A stretch of 50,805 nt of DNA from Streptomyces sp. (GCF_031181705.1 NZ_JAPSKN010000018.1:1-50805), one strand, 5' to 3'; positions 33,750 to 42,626 are shown, counted from the stretch's first letter. Made by a program: numbers and translations. Notes: a model not told the origin generated them from the letters alone.

Positions 33750-34436
33750 GTGCGCGCCGACAGCCCCGAGTTCCTCGACCCGACGCGAGCCTCGTACGAC
33801 GCCGTCGCCGAGGCCTACGCCGCCGAGCACCCGGACAGCCTGGCCGGGAGACCGCTGGAGAGCGCGCTGCTCACGGTGTTCGCGGCGCTGGCCGGTGCGT
33901 CCGGGGGGCCGTCGCGGCCCCCGGTGGCCGACCTCGGCAGCGGCCCCGGGTACGTCACGGCCCGGCTGCGCGACCTCGGGCTGCCGGTGTTCGGGGTGGA
34001 TCTCTCGCCCCGCATGGTGGCCCTGGCCCGCCGGGCACACCCGGACCTGCGGTTCCACGTCGGTTCGATGACCGCGCTGGACCTGCCGGACGCGTCGCTG
34101 GGGGGCGTCGTCGCGCTCTACTCGATCATCCATGTGCCGGACGGTCACCTGCCGTCGGTCTTCGCGGAGTTCCACCGCGTCCTGGTGCCGGGCGCGCCCG
34201 TCCTGCTCGCCTTCCAGTCCGGCACGGCGGACGGGCACCGGCGTCTGACCGAGCGCTTCGGGCGGGAGATCTCGCTCGACTACTACTGGCGCACCCCGGA
34301 GTCGGTGGCCGACCGGCTCCGGCAGGCGGGCCTGGAGCTCTACGCCCGGGTCGTAAGGGAACCCGAGGACGAGGAGAAGCTGCCACGCGCGTTCCTGCTG
34401 GCCCGGAAGCCGGGTACGGCCGACGGGCCCGTCTGA
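33750..34436 (+). CDS. SAM-dependent class I methyltransferase
   Basis: A 228-residue methyltransferase of the UbiE/Methyltransf_11 type. Motif I is VADLGSGPGYVTARL near residue 57, the acidic end of strand 2 is GVDLSPRMV near 78, followed by LDLPDASLGGVVALYSIIH near 110-128 and the proline-containing ELYARV and FLLARKPG strands at the end. It opens with YDAVAEAYAAEHPD, typical for small-molecule methyltransferases. GTG 33750 is preferred because of a well-placed -10 box; GTG 33741 adds three residues. The substrate is unknown, and the gene is probably monocistronic. Confidence 0.85.
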   Translation: MRADSPEFLDPTRASYDAVAEAYAAEHPDSLAGRPLESALLTVFAALAGASGGPSRPPVADLGSGPGYVTARLRDLGLPVFGVDLSPRMVALARRAHPDLRFHVGSMTALDLPDASLGGVVALYSIIHVPDGHLPSVFAEFHRVLVPGAPVLLAFQSGTADGHRRLTERFGREISLDYYWRTPESVADRLRQAGLELYARVVREPEDEEKLPRAFLLARKPGTADGPV

Positions 34437-35133
34437 ACCGACCGGCGGGCCCCACCGGCGGGTCTTCCCGCACCGACCGGCAGGCCCGGCCTCGCAAGCC
34501 CGGCCGGGCGTCGGGGTGGCCGCCGCGCAGGCCGCCGGGCTGCTGGCTGAACCGACCGGCAGACCCGGGCTCGCGGGCCCGACCGGGCATCCGGATGGCC
34601 GCCGCGCAGGCCGCCGCCCGGGCTGCGGACCGCGGGCCCCCGGCCCGCCCGGGCGAGTGCGTCCCGGGCCCACCGGCCCGGTCACATGGCCAGGGCCAAC
34701 CGCCCGGGCCGCCGGTCCCGGACCTCAATCTCCCGCAGTGCCCCGGGACCCCCCGGGTGCCCCTCACCGCGGGAATCGCGGCGTCGGCGGCGTCGGCAGC
34801 GTCGGCGTCCCGTGACGACGAGCGTGACGTCGTGGCAGCGGTTACGGGCCGCCGGGCTGCGTGGCCCGGGGCTCCGCCCTCCCCCAGAGCCACCTCGGCT
34901 CGCCTTGCCCGGCAGCACGCGCCCGGCTCCGGCCGGGCTCCGGCCGGGCTCCGGCGGGTCGCCTCCCCGGATCCCCACGTCCCCGGTCGCCCCGGCCCGT
35001 CCCTCCCGGAACCCGTGCCCGTGGCCCGCAGCCCAGGGGCGCGGCCGCGACCACTCCTAGCGGCCCCGGTCCAAGACCGCGGCCGGCCGGTCGCCGCGGG
35101 CGCCGGCCGGACGGACCATTGGGCGTCGGTGGT
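34437..35133. repeat. 0.7 kb gene-free stretch with 79-base and 11-base tandem repeats
   Basis: No convincing gene lies between the convergent methyltransferase and glycosyltransferase-like genes. Two copies of a 79-base unit follow each other (34472-34550 and 34551 to about 34627), both starting ACCGACCGGCAG and containing TGGCCGCCGCGCAGGCCGCC; a partial copy begins at 34437. At 34925-34957 the unit GGCTCCGGCCG is repeated three times. Open frames are Pro/Arg/Gly-rich and unsupported. The sequence may be a degenerated intergenic insertion or a decayed gene. Confidence 0.55.
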
Positions 35134-36324
35134 CTAACCCGCCGCCACCGCCCCCGTCGTGCCCGCCGGGCCGGTGCGGCCCGTGGGACCCGGCAGCGTC
35201 GCGAAGGTCGCCGTGTGCGGCGGGGCGGTCGGGTCCGTGGCGGGCGCGGGGTCCGGCGGGTGCGTCGGGGCCGCCGTCGTCAGGCCGTGGGCCTCGCGGG
35301 CCGTGCCCGTGACGCCGGAGAGGAAGCCCTGGGCGCGGGGCGAGGCGTGTTCGGTCAGCCAGGCCGGGTCGATGTCGCACACCGCGACGCGCACCTCCGT
35401 CCCGGACAGGGCGAGCGGGAGGGTGTGGACGACCGTGGAGGGGAAGCTGAGGATGGTGCGGCCGATGGGGCCGCGGCGGGCGATCAGTTCCAGGGGGAGC
35501 TCGGGCCGGACGATCTCCAGGCCCGTCTCGACGGCCAGCCGGTGCAGCTTGTCGGTGCTCTCGCGCCGGTGGGCGAAGTAGCGCGTGGCGCCGTGGGCCG
35601 CGGCCAGGGCGCGGACCGCCTCCAGGTAGCGGCCGTCGTCCACCACGCCCGTCTCCACCAGGGACGTGCCCACCATGTCCGCGCCCCTGGTGAGGCGCGG
35701 CGGGCCGAAGCGGGCCCGGGTCCAGGCGAAGGTGTTGGCCCGGACCGTCACGCCCGCCGGGGTCTCGTCCATCGGCATGGAGGAGAAGATCTCGACGCGG
35801 CGGCTGTCGCCCGGGGTCAGACGGCGGCGCGCCGCGGCCGACACCGGCGCGAAGAGGACGTCCCGCGGGCCGGGACGGCCGCCCTTGCGGTGCCAGCGCA
35901 CCAGGCGTTCGCCCCGGGCCAGCTGCCCGACGAACTCCATCGTCGCCGTGCCGTCGTCGACGACGACCAGGTCACGGGCGCGGGTGATCGTCAGCAGCAG
36001 CTGGACGTAGCGGGAGAAGGGGTCCCCCAGGACGACGCGGCTCGCCCTGCGGAGCAGGCCGGCCAGGCCGCCGACGGTCTGGAAGGGAGCCAGGGGCCCG
36101 CCGCGCGCCTCCTCCCAGCGGACCTCGTGCCCCTCTTCGCGGGCCAGGTCGGACATCCGTCGCAGCTGGCCGCGCGTCATCGGGTCGACGGGTGACAGCA
36201 CCACGAGGGTGAGCCCCACGCCGGGGGCGTGCGCGTGCGCCCACTCCAGCACGTTCAGCAGCTGTACCGGGCTCTCGACGAAGGCGAGAGTGTGGGAGCC
36301 GGCGTTCCCGGCGCGGGGGCTCAT
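35134..36324 (-). CDS. Polysialyltransferase-like glycosyltransferase
   Basis: A 396-residue protein with a GT-B-like layout reminiscent of bacterial polysialyltransferases: LAFVESPVQLLNVLEWA at the start, LVVVDDGTATMEF near residue 130 (the D/E-D/E-G motif), ATRYFAHRRESTDKL near 250 at the place of the usual HP motif, and ILSFPSTVVHTLPLAL near 295 at the Ser/Thr motif. The last 60 residues are Pro/Thr/Gly-rich and probably disordered. As the last gene of the NeuB-NeuA operon, it probably transfers an activated nonulosonic acid to a cell-wall polymer. The ATG at 36324 has only a weak ribosome binding site, 47 bases after neuB. Confidence 0.75.
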   Translation of the reverse strand: MSPRAGNAGSHTLAFVESPVQLLNVLEWAHAHAPGVGLTLVVLSPVDPMTRGQLRRMSDLAREEGHEVRWEEARGGPLAPFQTVGGLAGLLRRASRVVLGDPFSRYVQLLLTITRARDLVVVDDGTATMEFVGQLARGERLVRWHRKGGRPGPRDVLFAPVSAAARRRLTPGDSRRVEIFSSMPMDETPAGVTVRANTFAWTRARFGPPRLTRGADMVGTSLVETGVVDDGRYLEAVRALAAAHGATRYFAHRRESTDKLHRLAVETGLEIVRPELPLELIARRGPIGRTILSFPSTVVHTLPLALSGTEVRVAVCDIDPAWLTEHASPRAQGFLSGVTGTAREAHGLTTAAPTHPPDPAPATDPTAPPHTATFATLPGPTGRTGPAGTTGAVAAG

Positions 36325-36371
36325 CGACGTACGACCGTCCCGTCGTAAGGGGGGTTGTGGAGGTGGTGCGC

Positions 36372-37310
36372 TCAGACGCCGACCGGCTCGCCCGCGGCCG
36401 TGGCGATCTCCGCCTCGGCGACCACGCCGGCGACGCGGCGCAGCTTCTTCATCGGGCCCAGCTCGGACTCGTAGACCTTCTTGACGCCGTCGCCGAGGGA
36501 GGCCTCGATGGTGCGGATGTCGCGGACGAGGCGGGTCAGGCCCTGCGGCTCGACGGAGGCGGCCTGGTCCGAGCCCCACATGGCGCGGTCGAGGGTGATG
36601 TGACGCTCGACGAAGGTGGCGCCCAGGGCGACCGCGGCGAGGGTGGTCTGCAGGCCGGTCTCGTGGCCGGAGTAGCCGATCGGGACGTTCGGGTACTCCT
36701 GCTGCAGGGTGTTGATCACGCGCAGGTTGAGCTCCTCGGCCTTGGCCGGGTAGGTCGAGGTGGCGTGGCACATCAGGATGTTGTCCGAGCCGAGGACCTC
36801 CACCGCGTGGCGGATCTGCTTCGGGGTCGACATGCCGGTGGAGAGGATCACCGCGCGGCCGGTGGCACGCAGGGCGCGCAGCAGCTCGTCGTCGGTGAGG
36901 GAGGCGGAGGCCACCTTGTGGGCGGGCACGTCGAACTTCTCCAGGAAGGCGACGGCCTCGGTGTCCCACGGGGAGGCGAACCAGTCGATGTTCTTCGACT
37001 TGCAGTAGTCGTCGATGGCGCGGTACTCGTCCTCGCCGAACTCCACGCGGTGGCGGTAGTCGATGTAGGTCATCCGGCCCCAGGGGGTGTCGCGCTCGAT
37101 GTCCCACTGGTCGCGCGGCGTGCAGATCTCGGGGGTGCGCTTCTGGAACTTCACGGCGTCGCAGCCCGCCTCGGCGGCGGCGTCGATCAGCTTGAAGGCG
37201 TTCTCCAGCTCGCCGTTGTGGTTGATGCCGATCTCACCGCAGACGTAGACCGGACGGCCCGGGCCGACCTCGCGCGAACCGAACTGGCGGATACGGGAGT
37301 TGGTGCTCAT
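36372..37310 (-). CDS. neuB: N-acetylneuraminate (nonulosonate) synthase, short form without SAF domain
   Basis: A 312-residue NeuB-type synthase, condensing phosphoenolpyruvate with a six-carbon sugar to give a nine-carbon acid (sialic acid or Kdn type). The TIM barrel is complete: GEIGINHNG near residue 24, AVKFQKRTP near 52, FASPWDTEAV near 110, STGMSTPKQI near 156, IGYSGHETG near 212, and ERHITLDRAMWGSDQAAS near 235. The chain ends about where the usual C-terminal SAF/antifreeze-like domain should start (normal length about 345). The ATG at 37310 has AAGGA upstream. The gene lies 14 bases after neuA. Kdn is a likely product, given that Streptomyces walls contain Kdn polymers. Confidence 0.9.
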   Translation of the reverse strand: MSTNSRIRQFGSREVGPGRPVYVCGEIGINHNGELENAFKLIDAAAEAGCDAVKFQKRTPEICTPRDQWDIERDTPWGRMTYIDYRHRVEFGEDEYRAIDDYCKSKNIDWFASPWDTEAVAFLEKFDVPAHKVASASLTDDELLRALRATGRAVILSTGMSTPKQIRHAVEVLGSDNILMCHATSTYPAKAEELNLRVINTLQQEYPNVPIGYSGHETGLQTTLAAVALGATFVERHITLDRAMWGSDQAASVEPQGLTRLVRDIRTIEASLGDGVKKVYESELGPMKKLRRVAGVVAEAEIATAAGEPVGV

Positions 37311-37324
37311 GGCAGGAGATGTCC

Positions 37325-38590
37325 TTACTTGGTGAGGGAATCGAGAGAGGGGCCGAGGATCCAGCTGGCGATCTCTCGGATCGCGCCGTCGCCACCGGGG
37401 ACGGTGGTGACCGCGCGTGCGGCGCCGCGCACGACGTCGTGGGCGCTCGCGACCGCCACGGGCCAGCCCACGAGGGCGAAGCACGGGAGGTCATTGACGT
37501 CGTTGCCGACGTAGAGCACGCGCTCCGGCGCGATGCCCTGCTCCTCGCACCACTGCTTCAGCGCGAGGTCCTTGCGGTCGATGCCGTGCAGCACCGGGAG
37601 CTTGAGCTTCCGGGCCCGGGCGGCGACCACAGGGTTCTGTTCCGTGGACAGGATCAGCATCTTCAGGCCGCTCCTGCGGAGGGCGGCGATGCCGAGTCCG
37701 TCCCCGCGGTGCACGGAGACGAACTCCCGTCCGTCGGAGTCGACGAGCACCCGGTCGTCGGTCTGGGTGCCGTCGAAGTCGAGGACGACCGCGTCGATGT
37801 CGTCGGCGGTCGGGAGCGCGCCGGGCCGGTCCGCGTCGAACAGCGGGGCGAGGGCCCGGGCGCGGGCGAGGTCGTGCGGGTCGTCGATCTCCAGCACGCG
37901 TGCCGGGTCCGTGCGGACCAGTTCGGTGCGGCCGAAGAAGCGGTGCCGGTGCTCGCGGAAGCCGGTCGCCTCCATGGCGTAGGCGGCGCCGGTCTCCAGC
38001 AGGTCCTGGGGACGGTCCTGGCGGCGGGGCCGGAAGGACTTGTCGTGGTTGACGCCGTAGCCGCCGCCGGCCGCGGCGTCGGCCTCGGCCTCGCTCTTGG
38101 CCGTGGCCTCGTCGTCGGCGTCGCGCCAGATGAACCCGTGGAAGGGCGCGACGGTGACGGCGGTGTCGGCGCCGTTCTCGGCGATCGCGCCGGCGACCCC
38201 GTCGATGTCCTCGCGGACGAGGAACGGGCTGGTGCACTGCACGAGCAGGACCACGTCCACCGGCGCCCCGTGCAGGGCCTCGTGGGCGTCCATGGCGTGC
38301 AGGACGGCGGCCTCGGAGGTGGCGGTGTCGCCGGCGATGGCGGCCGGGCGCAGCACGACCTCGGCGCCGGCCTGGCGGGCGGCGGCGGCGATGGCCTGGT
38401 CGTCGGTGGAGACCACGACGTCGGTCACGAGCCGCGCGGCGCGGCACTCGCGGACCGCCCGCGCCACCAGCGGCACGCCGCCGACGGGCAGGAGGTTCTT
38501 CGCGGGCACGCCCTTGGAGCCGCCGCGTGCGGGGATCACCGCGAGCACGCGGCGCACGGAGGCGCCTTGGCCGGCTTCCGGTCGGGACAT
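37325..38590 (-). CDS. neuA: CMP-nonulosonate synthetase fused to HAD phosphatase (NeuA-KdsC type)
   Basis: A 421-residue two-domain protein. Residues 13-240 are a CMP-sialic-acid synthetase: VIPARGGSKGVPAKNL near 19-34, VVVSTDDQAIA near 58, LLVQCTSPF near 113, and GAAYAME near 200. Residues 265-421 are a HAD-IIIC phosphatase like KdsC: VVLDFDGTQTDDRV near 270 with the two catalytic aspartates, ILSTEQN near 310 and YVGNDVNDLPCF near 367. The first would activate the nine-carbon acid with CTP, the second could dephosphorylate the 9-phosphate made by NeuB. Mammalian CMAS has the same domain order. The ATG at 38590 follows the upstream gene by 35 bases. Confidence 0.92.
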   Translation of the reverse strand: MSRPEAGQGASVRRVLAVIPARGGSKGVPAKNLLPVGGVPLVARAVRECRAARLVTDVVVSTDDQAIAAAARQAGAEVVLRPAAIAGDTATSEAAVLHAMDAHEALHGAPVDVVLLVQCTSPFLVREDIDGVAGAIAENGADTAVTVAPFHGFIWRDADDEATAKSEAEADAAAGGGYGVNHDKSFRPRRQDRPQDLLETGAAYAMEATGFREHRHRFFGRTELVRTDPARVLEIDDPHDLARARALAPLFDADRPGALPTADDIDAVVLDFDGTQTDDRVLVDSDGREFVSVHRGDGLGIAALRRSGLKMLILSTEQNPVVAARARKLKLPVLHGIDRKDLALKQWCEEQGIAPERVLYVGNDVNDLPCFALVGWPVAVASAHDVVRGAARAVTTVPGGDGAIREIASWILGPSLDSLTK

Positions 38591-38625
38591 CGGGTCTACT
38601 CCTTGGGCAGGGGTCTCTTGGCGGC

Positions 38626-39996
38626 TCACAGCTCCCCCATCCGCCGGATGACGGGCGCCACGCGCTGCACGCCGTGCCGGTAGGCGCCGCGCGCCGCCCG
38701 GCGCACGATCTGCCGGACCGGTCCGGGCTCCTTGTCGGCGGCGGGGGCGCCGGGCAGCGGCGTGCCGTCCGGGCCGAGGTGGTGGCGGGCGAGGATCCCG
38801 GGCAGGTACCCGGGGGCGGTGGCGGGGGTGTAGTACGGGGTCAGCGGGGGCAGGCCGCCGGGCCTGCCGAGCAGCTCGGCGATCCGCTCGCGGGCCGCGT
38901 CGAAGGCGGAGTCGTAGGAACCGTCGGCCACCACGCCCTGCCGGGAGACCCACTCCTTGTCGGGTTCCGGGCGGTGTCCGGCGTCGAGCTGGTCCCAGGA
39001 GGCGAGGCAGCCGGAGCCCACGAAGTGGTGGTTGCCGAGCGACTCGCGCACGCCGAGGTCGGTGAGGACGACCGTGGGGATGCGGCGGTGCAGCGACTCC
39101 AGGGCGGCGGTGGAGCTGACCGTCACCAGCAGGTCGGTCCGGTCCAGGACCTCGCCCATGTTGCCGTACACCAGGCGGAAGTTGGCCGGCGGATCGAGCC
39201 GCTGGACCAGCTTCTGGTAGGGCAGTTCCTCGATGTGGGTGGTGTGTTCGCCCGGCTTGGAGCGCAGCTTCAGCAGCACCTCGCGCTCGGGGTGCCGGCG
39301 GGCGTGCTGCACCAGCCGGTCCAGCAGGTAGGTGCGGTCCCTGCGGCTCTCGGGGACCGAGGGCTGGGCGGCGAAGACGACCGTGTAGGGCCTGCGCCCT
39401 TGCTTCGCAGAGGGGTCGTGTTCGCCGGTGTACGGCGCGCCGCCGAGGAAGGGCAGGGCCACCTCCGTCACCGCGGAGGCGTCGGCGCCCACTCCCTCGT
39501 ACACGGCCCGGAAACGCTCCGCGTCCTGACGGGAGTTGGCGAGGACGAGATCGGCGCCGTGCCTCAGCAGCAGACCGTCGGCGAGCTTCTCGTAGACGAC
39601 GCCGACGTAGCCGGTGACGACGACGGGCCGCGAGGTGCGGTCCTCCCAGACCCGCTTGAGGCCGTGCAGCATCGCCTGCACACCGCCGCCCACCAGGGAC
39701 AGGACGAGGACGTCGTAGGACTCCTCGGCCATGGCGCGCAGGAACTCGACCGCGGTGACCTCCCGCAGCGAGTCGGCGCGCACGCCCACTTCCTGGAGCT
39801 GGCGCGGGGTGGGCGTGGCCCGGCCGCGCAGCAGGAAGCCGTCGAGGACGGGACCGACTTGCGCGCCCTGACGCGCCGCGGTTTCCATGGACGGTCCCGG
39901 GGCGATGCGGTGCGCGGTCAACGCACCCCATTTCCATCGGGTGTCGGAGTCCGCGAGGACCGCGATGCGCGGGCGGTTCGGTGTACTTGCTGGCAC
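38626..39996 (-). CDS. Putative glycosyltransferase, DUF6716-like
   Basis: A 456-residue protein starting IAVLADSDTRWKWGA. It has a GT-B style C-terminal half: PYTVVFAAQPSVPESRRD near 205, LLKLRSKPGEH near 240, and LVTVSSTAALESLHRRIPT near 295, the last like the SST motif of capsule and CDP-glycerol-type transferases. I recognise it as the group named DUF6716 putative glycosyltransferase. It heads the minus-strand nonulosonate operon (transferase, NeuA, NeuB, second transferase). GTG 39996 is the first start after the divergent promoter region. Donor and acceptor are unknown. Confidence 0.75.
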   Translation of the reverse strand: MPASTPNRPRIAVLADSDTRWKWGALTAHRIAPGPSMETAARQGAQVGPVLDGFLLRGRATPTPRQLQEVGVRADSLREVTAVEFLRAMAEESYDVLVLSLVGGGVQAMLHGLKRVWEDRTSRPVVVTGYVGVVYEKLADGLLLRHGADLVLANSRQDAERFRAVYEGVGADASAVTEVALPFLGGAPYTGEHDPSAKQGRRPYTVVFAAQPSVPESRRDRTYLLDRLVQHARRHPEREVLLKLRSKPGEHTTHIEELPYQKLVQRLDPPANFRLVYGNMGEVLDRTDLLVTVSSTAALESLHRRIPTVVLTDLGVRESLGNHHFVGSGCLASWDQLDAGHRPEPDKEWVSRQGVVADGSYDSAFDAARERIAELLGRPGGLPPLTPYYTPATAPGYLPGILARHHLGPDGTPLPGAPAADKEPGPVRQIVRRAARGAYRHGVQRVAPVIRRMGEL

Positions 39997-40194
39997 GTCG
40001 ATGACGCTAGGAAGCGAATCCTAGGTATGGCGGAACCCCGACTCAACGAAAAGTTAACAACACCCCTCCGGGAGCCGAACTGGCCCGCCGGAAAGCGGTA
40101 AGTACACGGGGTGCACCGTTCTGACACATGGAGTTCACCCGGTGTACCTTCACCGGAAAGTTGCGCTGCCGGGCGGGCTCCTAACGTCTTGCGG
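39997..40194. promoter_or_regulatory. Divergent promoter region of the two glycopolymer operons
   Basis: This gap is A/T-richer than its surroundings (AAAAGTTAACAACA near 40058). An imperfect inverted repeat, AAGTACACGGGGTG (40100-40113) and CACCCGGTGTACCTT (40136-40150), contains the near-palindromes GGTGCACC and GGTGTACC. A -10-like TAACGT (40182-40187) ends 8 bases before GTG 40195. One shared regulator could act on both operons. Confidence 0.45.
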
Positions 40195-41181
40195 GTGCCT
40201 AAGCTTTCCGTGATCGTGCCGTTCTACAACGTGCAGCAATATGCCCCGGACACCCTCAGAAGCCTTCGGCTGAACGCCGACCGCGATTTCGAGTTCATCC
40301 TGGTCGACGACCATTCGAAGGATGAAACCCCGGCCATTCTCGAACGGGCGGCCGAGGAGCTCTCGGATGTCGCGCAGGTGCGTTACATCCGACACGAGAA
40401 GAACGGCGGCCTCGCCACCGCCCGCAACACCGGCCTGGACGCGGCGCAGGGCGAGTACCTGACGTTCCTGGACGGTGACGACTGGCTGGCCCCCGGTTAT
40501 CTCACCGAACTGGTGTCCGCCATCGAGGGGTTGGGATGTGACTTCGTGCGCACCGACCATGTGCAGGCCACGGCCCGCGCCCGCTCGGTGCACCGGGTCC
40601 CGGTCGGGCGCCGCTGGGAGGCGTTCGACCCGCGTGAGGCGATCCTGCCGGCCCACCGCTCCACCTCGGTGGACTACGCCTACGCCTGGGCCGGTGCCTA
40701 CCACCGCCGCCTGGTCGACAAGGGCCTGCTCCACTTCACCGACGGGCTGCGCACGGCCGAGGACCGGCCGTGGATCTGGAAGCTGCACCGGGAGGCGGAG
40801 TCGTTCGCCGTGGTCAGCCTGCTGGGCGTGTTCTACCGGCGCGGGGTGGCCTCGTCGCTGACGCAGATCGGCGATGTCCGCCAGCTCGACTTCATCCGCG
40901 CCTTCGACCAGGTGATCGAGGAGACGGCCGCGGACCGCGAGGCCGGCCGGCTGCTGCCCAAGGCGGTGCGGACCTACTGCGCGATCATCGCCCACCACCT
41001 CTCCAACGAAGACAGGTTCGAACCGGCCGTGGCGAGGCAGCTGCGGTCGATGAGCGCGGCGGCCATCAAGCGGATGCCGCAGGACGCGCTCCGTGACGCA
41101 CTGGAGGCCATGGACATGGACCGCGCGTCCAAGCTGCGGCGGCTGCGCCGCCGGGTGACCACGACGGGAGCGGCCGCCTGA
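40195..41181 (+). CDS. Family 2 glycosyltransferase
   Basis: A 328-residue inverting GT-A transferase. It starts LSVIVPFYNVQQYAPDTL, followed by FILVDDHSKDETPAIL (nucleotide-binding Asp), EKNGGLATARNTGL near 70 and the DxD-type metal motif TFLDGDDWLAPGY near 90. The C-terminal half (AEDRPWIWKLHREAESF) is more variable. Such enzymes elongate cell-surface glycans; galactose addition in the Kdn polymer is one possibility. GTG 40195 lacks a Shine-Dalgarno sequence and probably starts a leaderless message. Its stop overlaps the next ATG (TGATG). Confidence 0.88.
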   Translation: MPKLSVIVPFYNVQQYAPDTLRSLRLNADRDFEFILVDDHSKDETPAILERAAEELSDVAQVRYIRHEKNGGLATARNTGLDAAQGEYLTFLDGDDWLAPGYLTELVSAIEGLGCDFVRTDHVQATARARSVHRVPVGRRWEAFDPREAILPAHRSTSVDYAYAWAGAYHRRLVDKGLLHFTDGLRTAEDRPWIWKLHREAESFAVVSLLGVFYRRGVASSLTQIGDVRQLDFIRAFDQVIEETAADREAGRLLPKAVRTYCAIIAHHLSNEDRFEPAVARQLRSMSAAAIKRMPQDALRDALEAMDMDRASKLRRLRRRVTTTGAAA

Positions 41182-42515
41182 TGCCCGGGACCACTCAGAT
41201 CTTCTGCGCCTCGACGCTCTACGGCGTCGCCACCCTGGCCGCCGCGATCGACTCGGACCTGTTCGAGGAGCCGGACCGCCGGGTGCTGCTGGTGTTCAAC
41301 AACGCGGCGACCCCGGAGACCACCCCGGCCCTGGACGAGATGCCGGGCTTCGCGCCGCTGCGCGAGCACTTCGACGAGGTGCTCTCCTGGAACGAGGCCA
41401 TCCGCCCGTTCCACCCCGGGGCCTGGACCCCGCGCGCCGACGACGTGCCGCTCTTCGAGCGCTACCTGCGGATGCTGTGGAACCTCGGCGACGACCGCGT
41501 CAGCCTGGTCCTGGAGTCCATCCAGGTGGCGCCCGCGCTCACGGTGGCCCAGCTGTTCACCGACGCCCCCGTCGACGTCTACGCCGACGGCCTGATGAGC
41601 TACGGCCCCACGCGCAACAAGCTGGACCCGCTGGTCGGCACCCGTGTGCGGCGGCTGCTCCACCTGGACCTGGTGCCGGGGCTCACGCCGATGCTGCTGA
41701 CCGAGTTCGGCGTGCCGGCCCACCTGGTGCCGACGCCCGCGTTCCTGAAGGTGCTGGGCGAGGTCACCGAGACCGTGCCCGAACTGCCCGCCCTGCCCGG
41801 CGACTCGGCGCTGCTGCTCGGCCAGTACCTGTCGGCGCTGGACATCCTCTCCCCCGAGGAGGAGGAGGACCTGCACGTGCGGATGATGCGGGGCGCCGTC
41901 GCCCGCGGCCACCGCACCGTCGTCTTCAAACCCCACCCGACCGCCCCGGCCCGCTACAGCCGCGCCCTGGAGACCGAGGCCGAGAAGCTCGGCGTGGACC
42001 TCACCGTGCTGGACACGCCCGTCCTCGCCGAGGTCCTCTTCGACCGCGCCCGGCCCGCGCTGGTCGTCGGCTGCTTCTCCACCGCCCTGTTCACGGCGTC
42101 GGCCTTCTACGACCTGCCGGTCGCCCGCATCGGGACCGAGCTGCTGCTGGAGCGGCTGACGCCCTACCAGAACAGCAACCGCGTCCCCACCACCCTGGCG
42201 GACGCACTGCTGCCCGGCCTGGAGAGCGGCACGGAGGGCGACGTCCTGCCCGCCGAGCGGCTGCCCGGTCTGCTCACCGCCGTCGGATTCACCATGCAGC
42301 CGCAGATCTATCCGGAGCTGCGTGACCAGGCCGAGCAGTTCCTCGCCCGGCACCTCGGTCCGCGCACCCGGCGCTACTTCAAGAAGCGCCGCCTCACCTC
42401 GCTCGGACTGCCCGGGGGAATTCCGCAGCGGCTGGCGTTCCTGCCGCGCAATTCCACGGCGCGCCGGGTGGTCCGGCGGGCGCGGGCGCTGCGCAACAAG
42501 GCGGTACGCCGCTGA
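41181..42515 (+). CDS. Polysialyltransferase family protein
   Basis: A 444-residue protein with the hallmark motifs of bacterial alpha-2,8-polysialyltransferases and related enzymes: VYADGLMSYG near residue 132 (acidic-Asp-Gly), VVFKPHPTAP near 250 (the HP motif) and GCFSTALFTAS near 295 (Ser/Thr motif). It starts TTQIFCASTLYGVATLAAAI, also typical. It likely adds CMP-activated nonulosonic acid residues to the growing polymer at the inner membrane face. It overlaps the preceding glycosyltransferase gene by one base. The C-terminus is basic, which may help it bind membrane. Confidence 0.85.
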   Translation: MPGTTQIFCASTLYGVATLAAAIDSDLFEEPDRRVLLVFNNAATPETTPALDEMPGFAPLREHFDEVLSWNEAIRPFHPGAWTPRADDVPLFERYLRMLWNLGDDRVSLVLESIQVAPALTVAQLFTDAPVDVYADGLMSYGPTRNKLDPLVGTRVRRLLHLDLVPGLTPMLLTEFGVPAHLVPTPAFLKVLGEVTETVPELPALPGDSALLLGQYLSALDILSPEEEEDLHVRMMRGAVARGHRTVVFKPHPTAPARYSRALETEAEKLGVDLTVLDTPVLAEVLFDRARPALVVGCFSTALFTASAFYDLPVARIGTELLLERLTPYQNSNRVPTTLADALLPGLESGTEGDVLPAERLPGLLTAVGFTMQPQIYPELRDQAEQFLARHLGPRTRRYFKKRRLTSLGLPGGIPQRLAFLPRNSTARRVVRRARALRNKAVRR

Positions 42516-42620
42516 CGAAGGTGCGCCCGGCCGCCGGTCACGGCGACATCCAGATGAATCCCTGGAAACCGGCAGGCGAAGCCTGTCGCCATCGAACACG
42601 ATTCCGTCAACTCTCGTCCT

Positions 42621-42626
42621 AGGGTG
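42621..42626 (+). promoter_or_regulatory. -10-like element upstream of the acyltransferase gene
   Basis: TAGGGT in the 178-base gap before GTG 42694 would give a leader of about 60 bases. No clear -35 hexamer accompanies it. Confidence 0.3.

Noticed and set aside
34437..35133. Repeats considered as a CRISPR array
   Set aside because: Units are directly abutting and diverged, with no spacers of constant length and no cas genes nearby.
41181..42515. Capsular polysialic acid system as in neuroinvasive bacteria
   Set aside because: The family motifs are shared, but there is no NeuC epimerase or capsule export gene, and the setting is an actinomycete cell-wall cluster, so a Kdn-type wall polymer is more likely.
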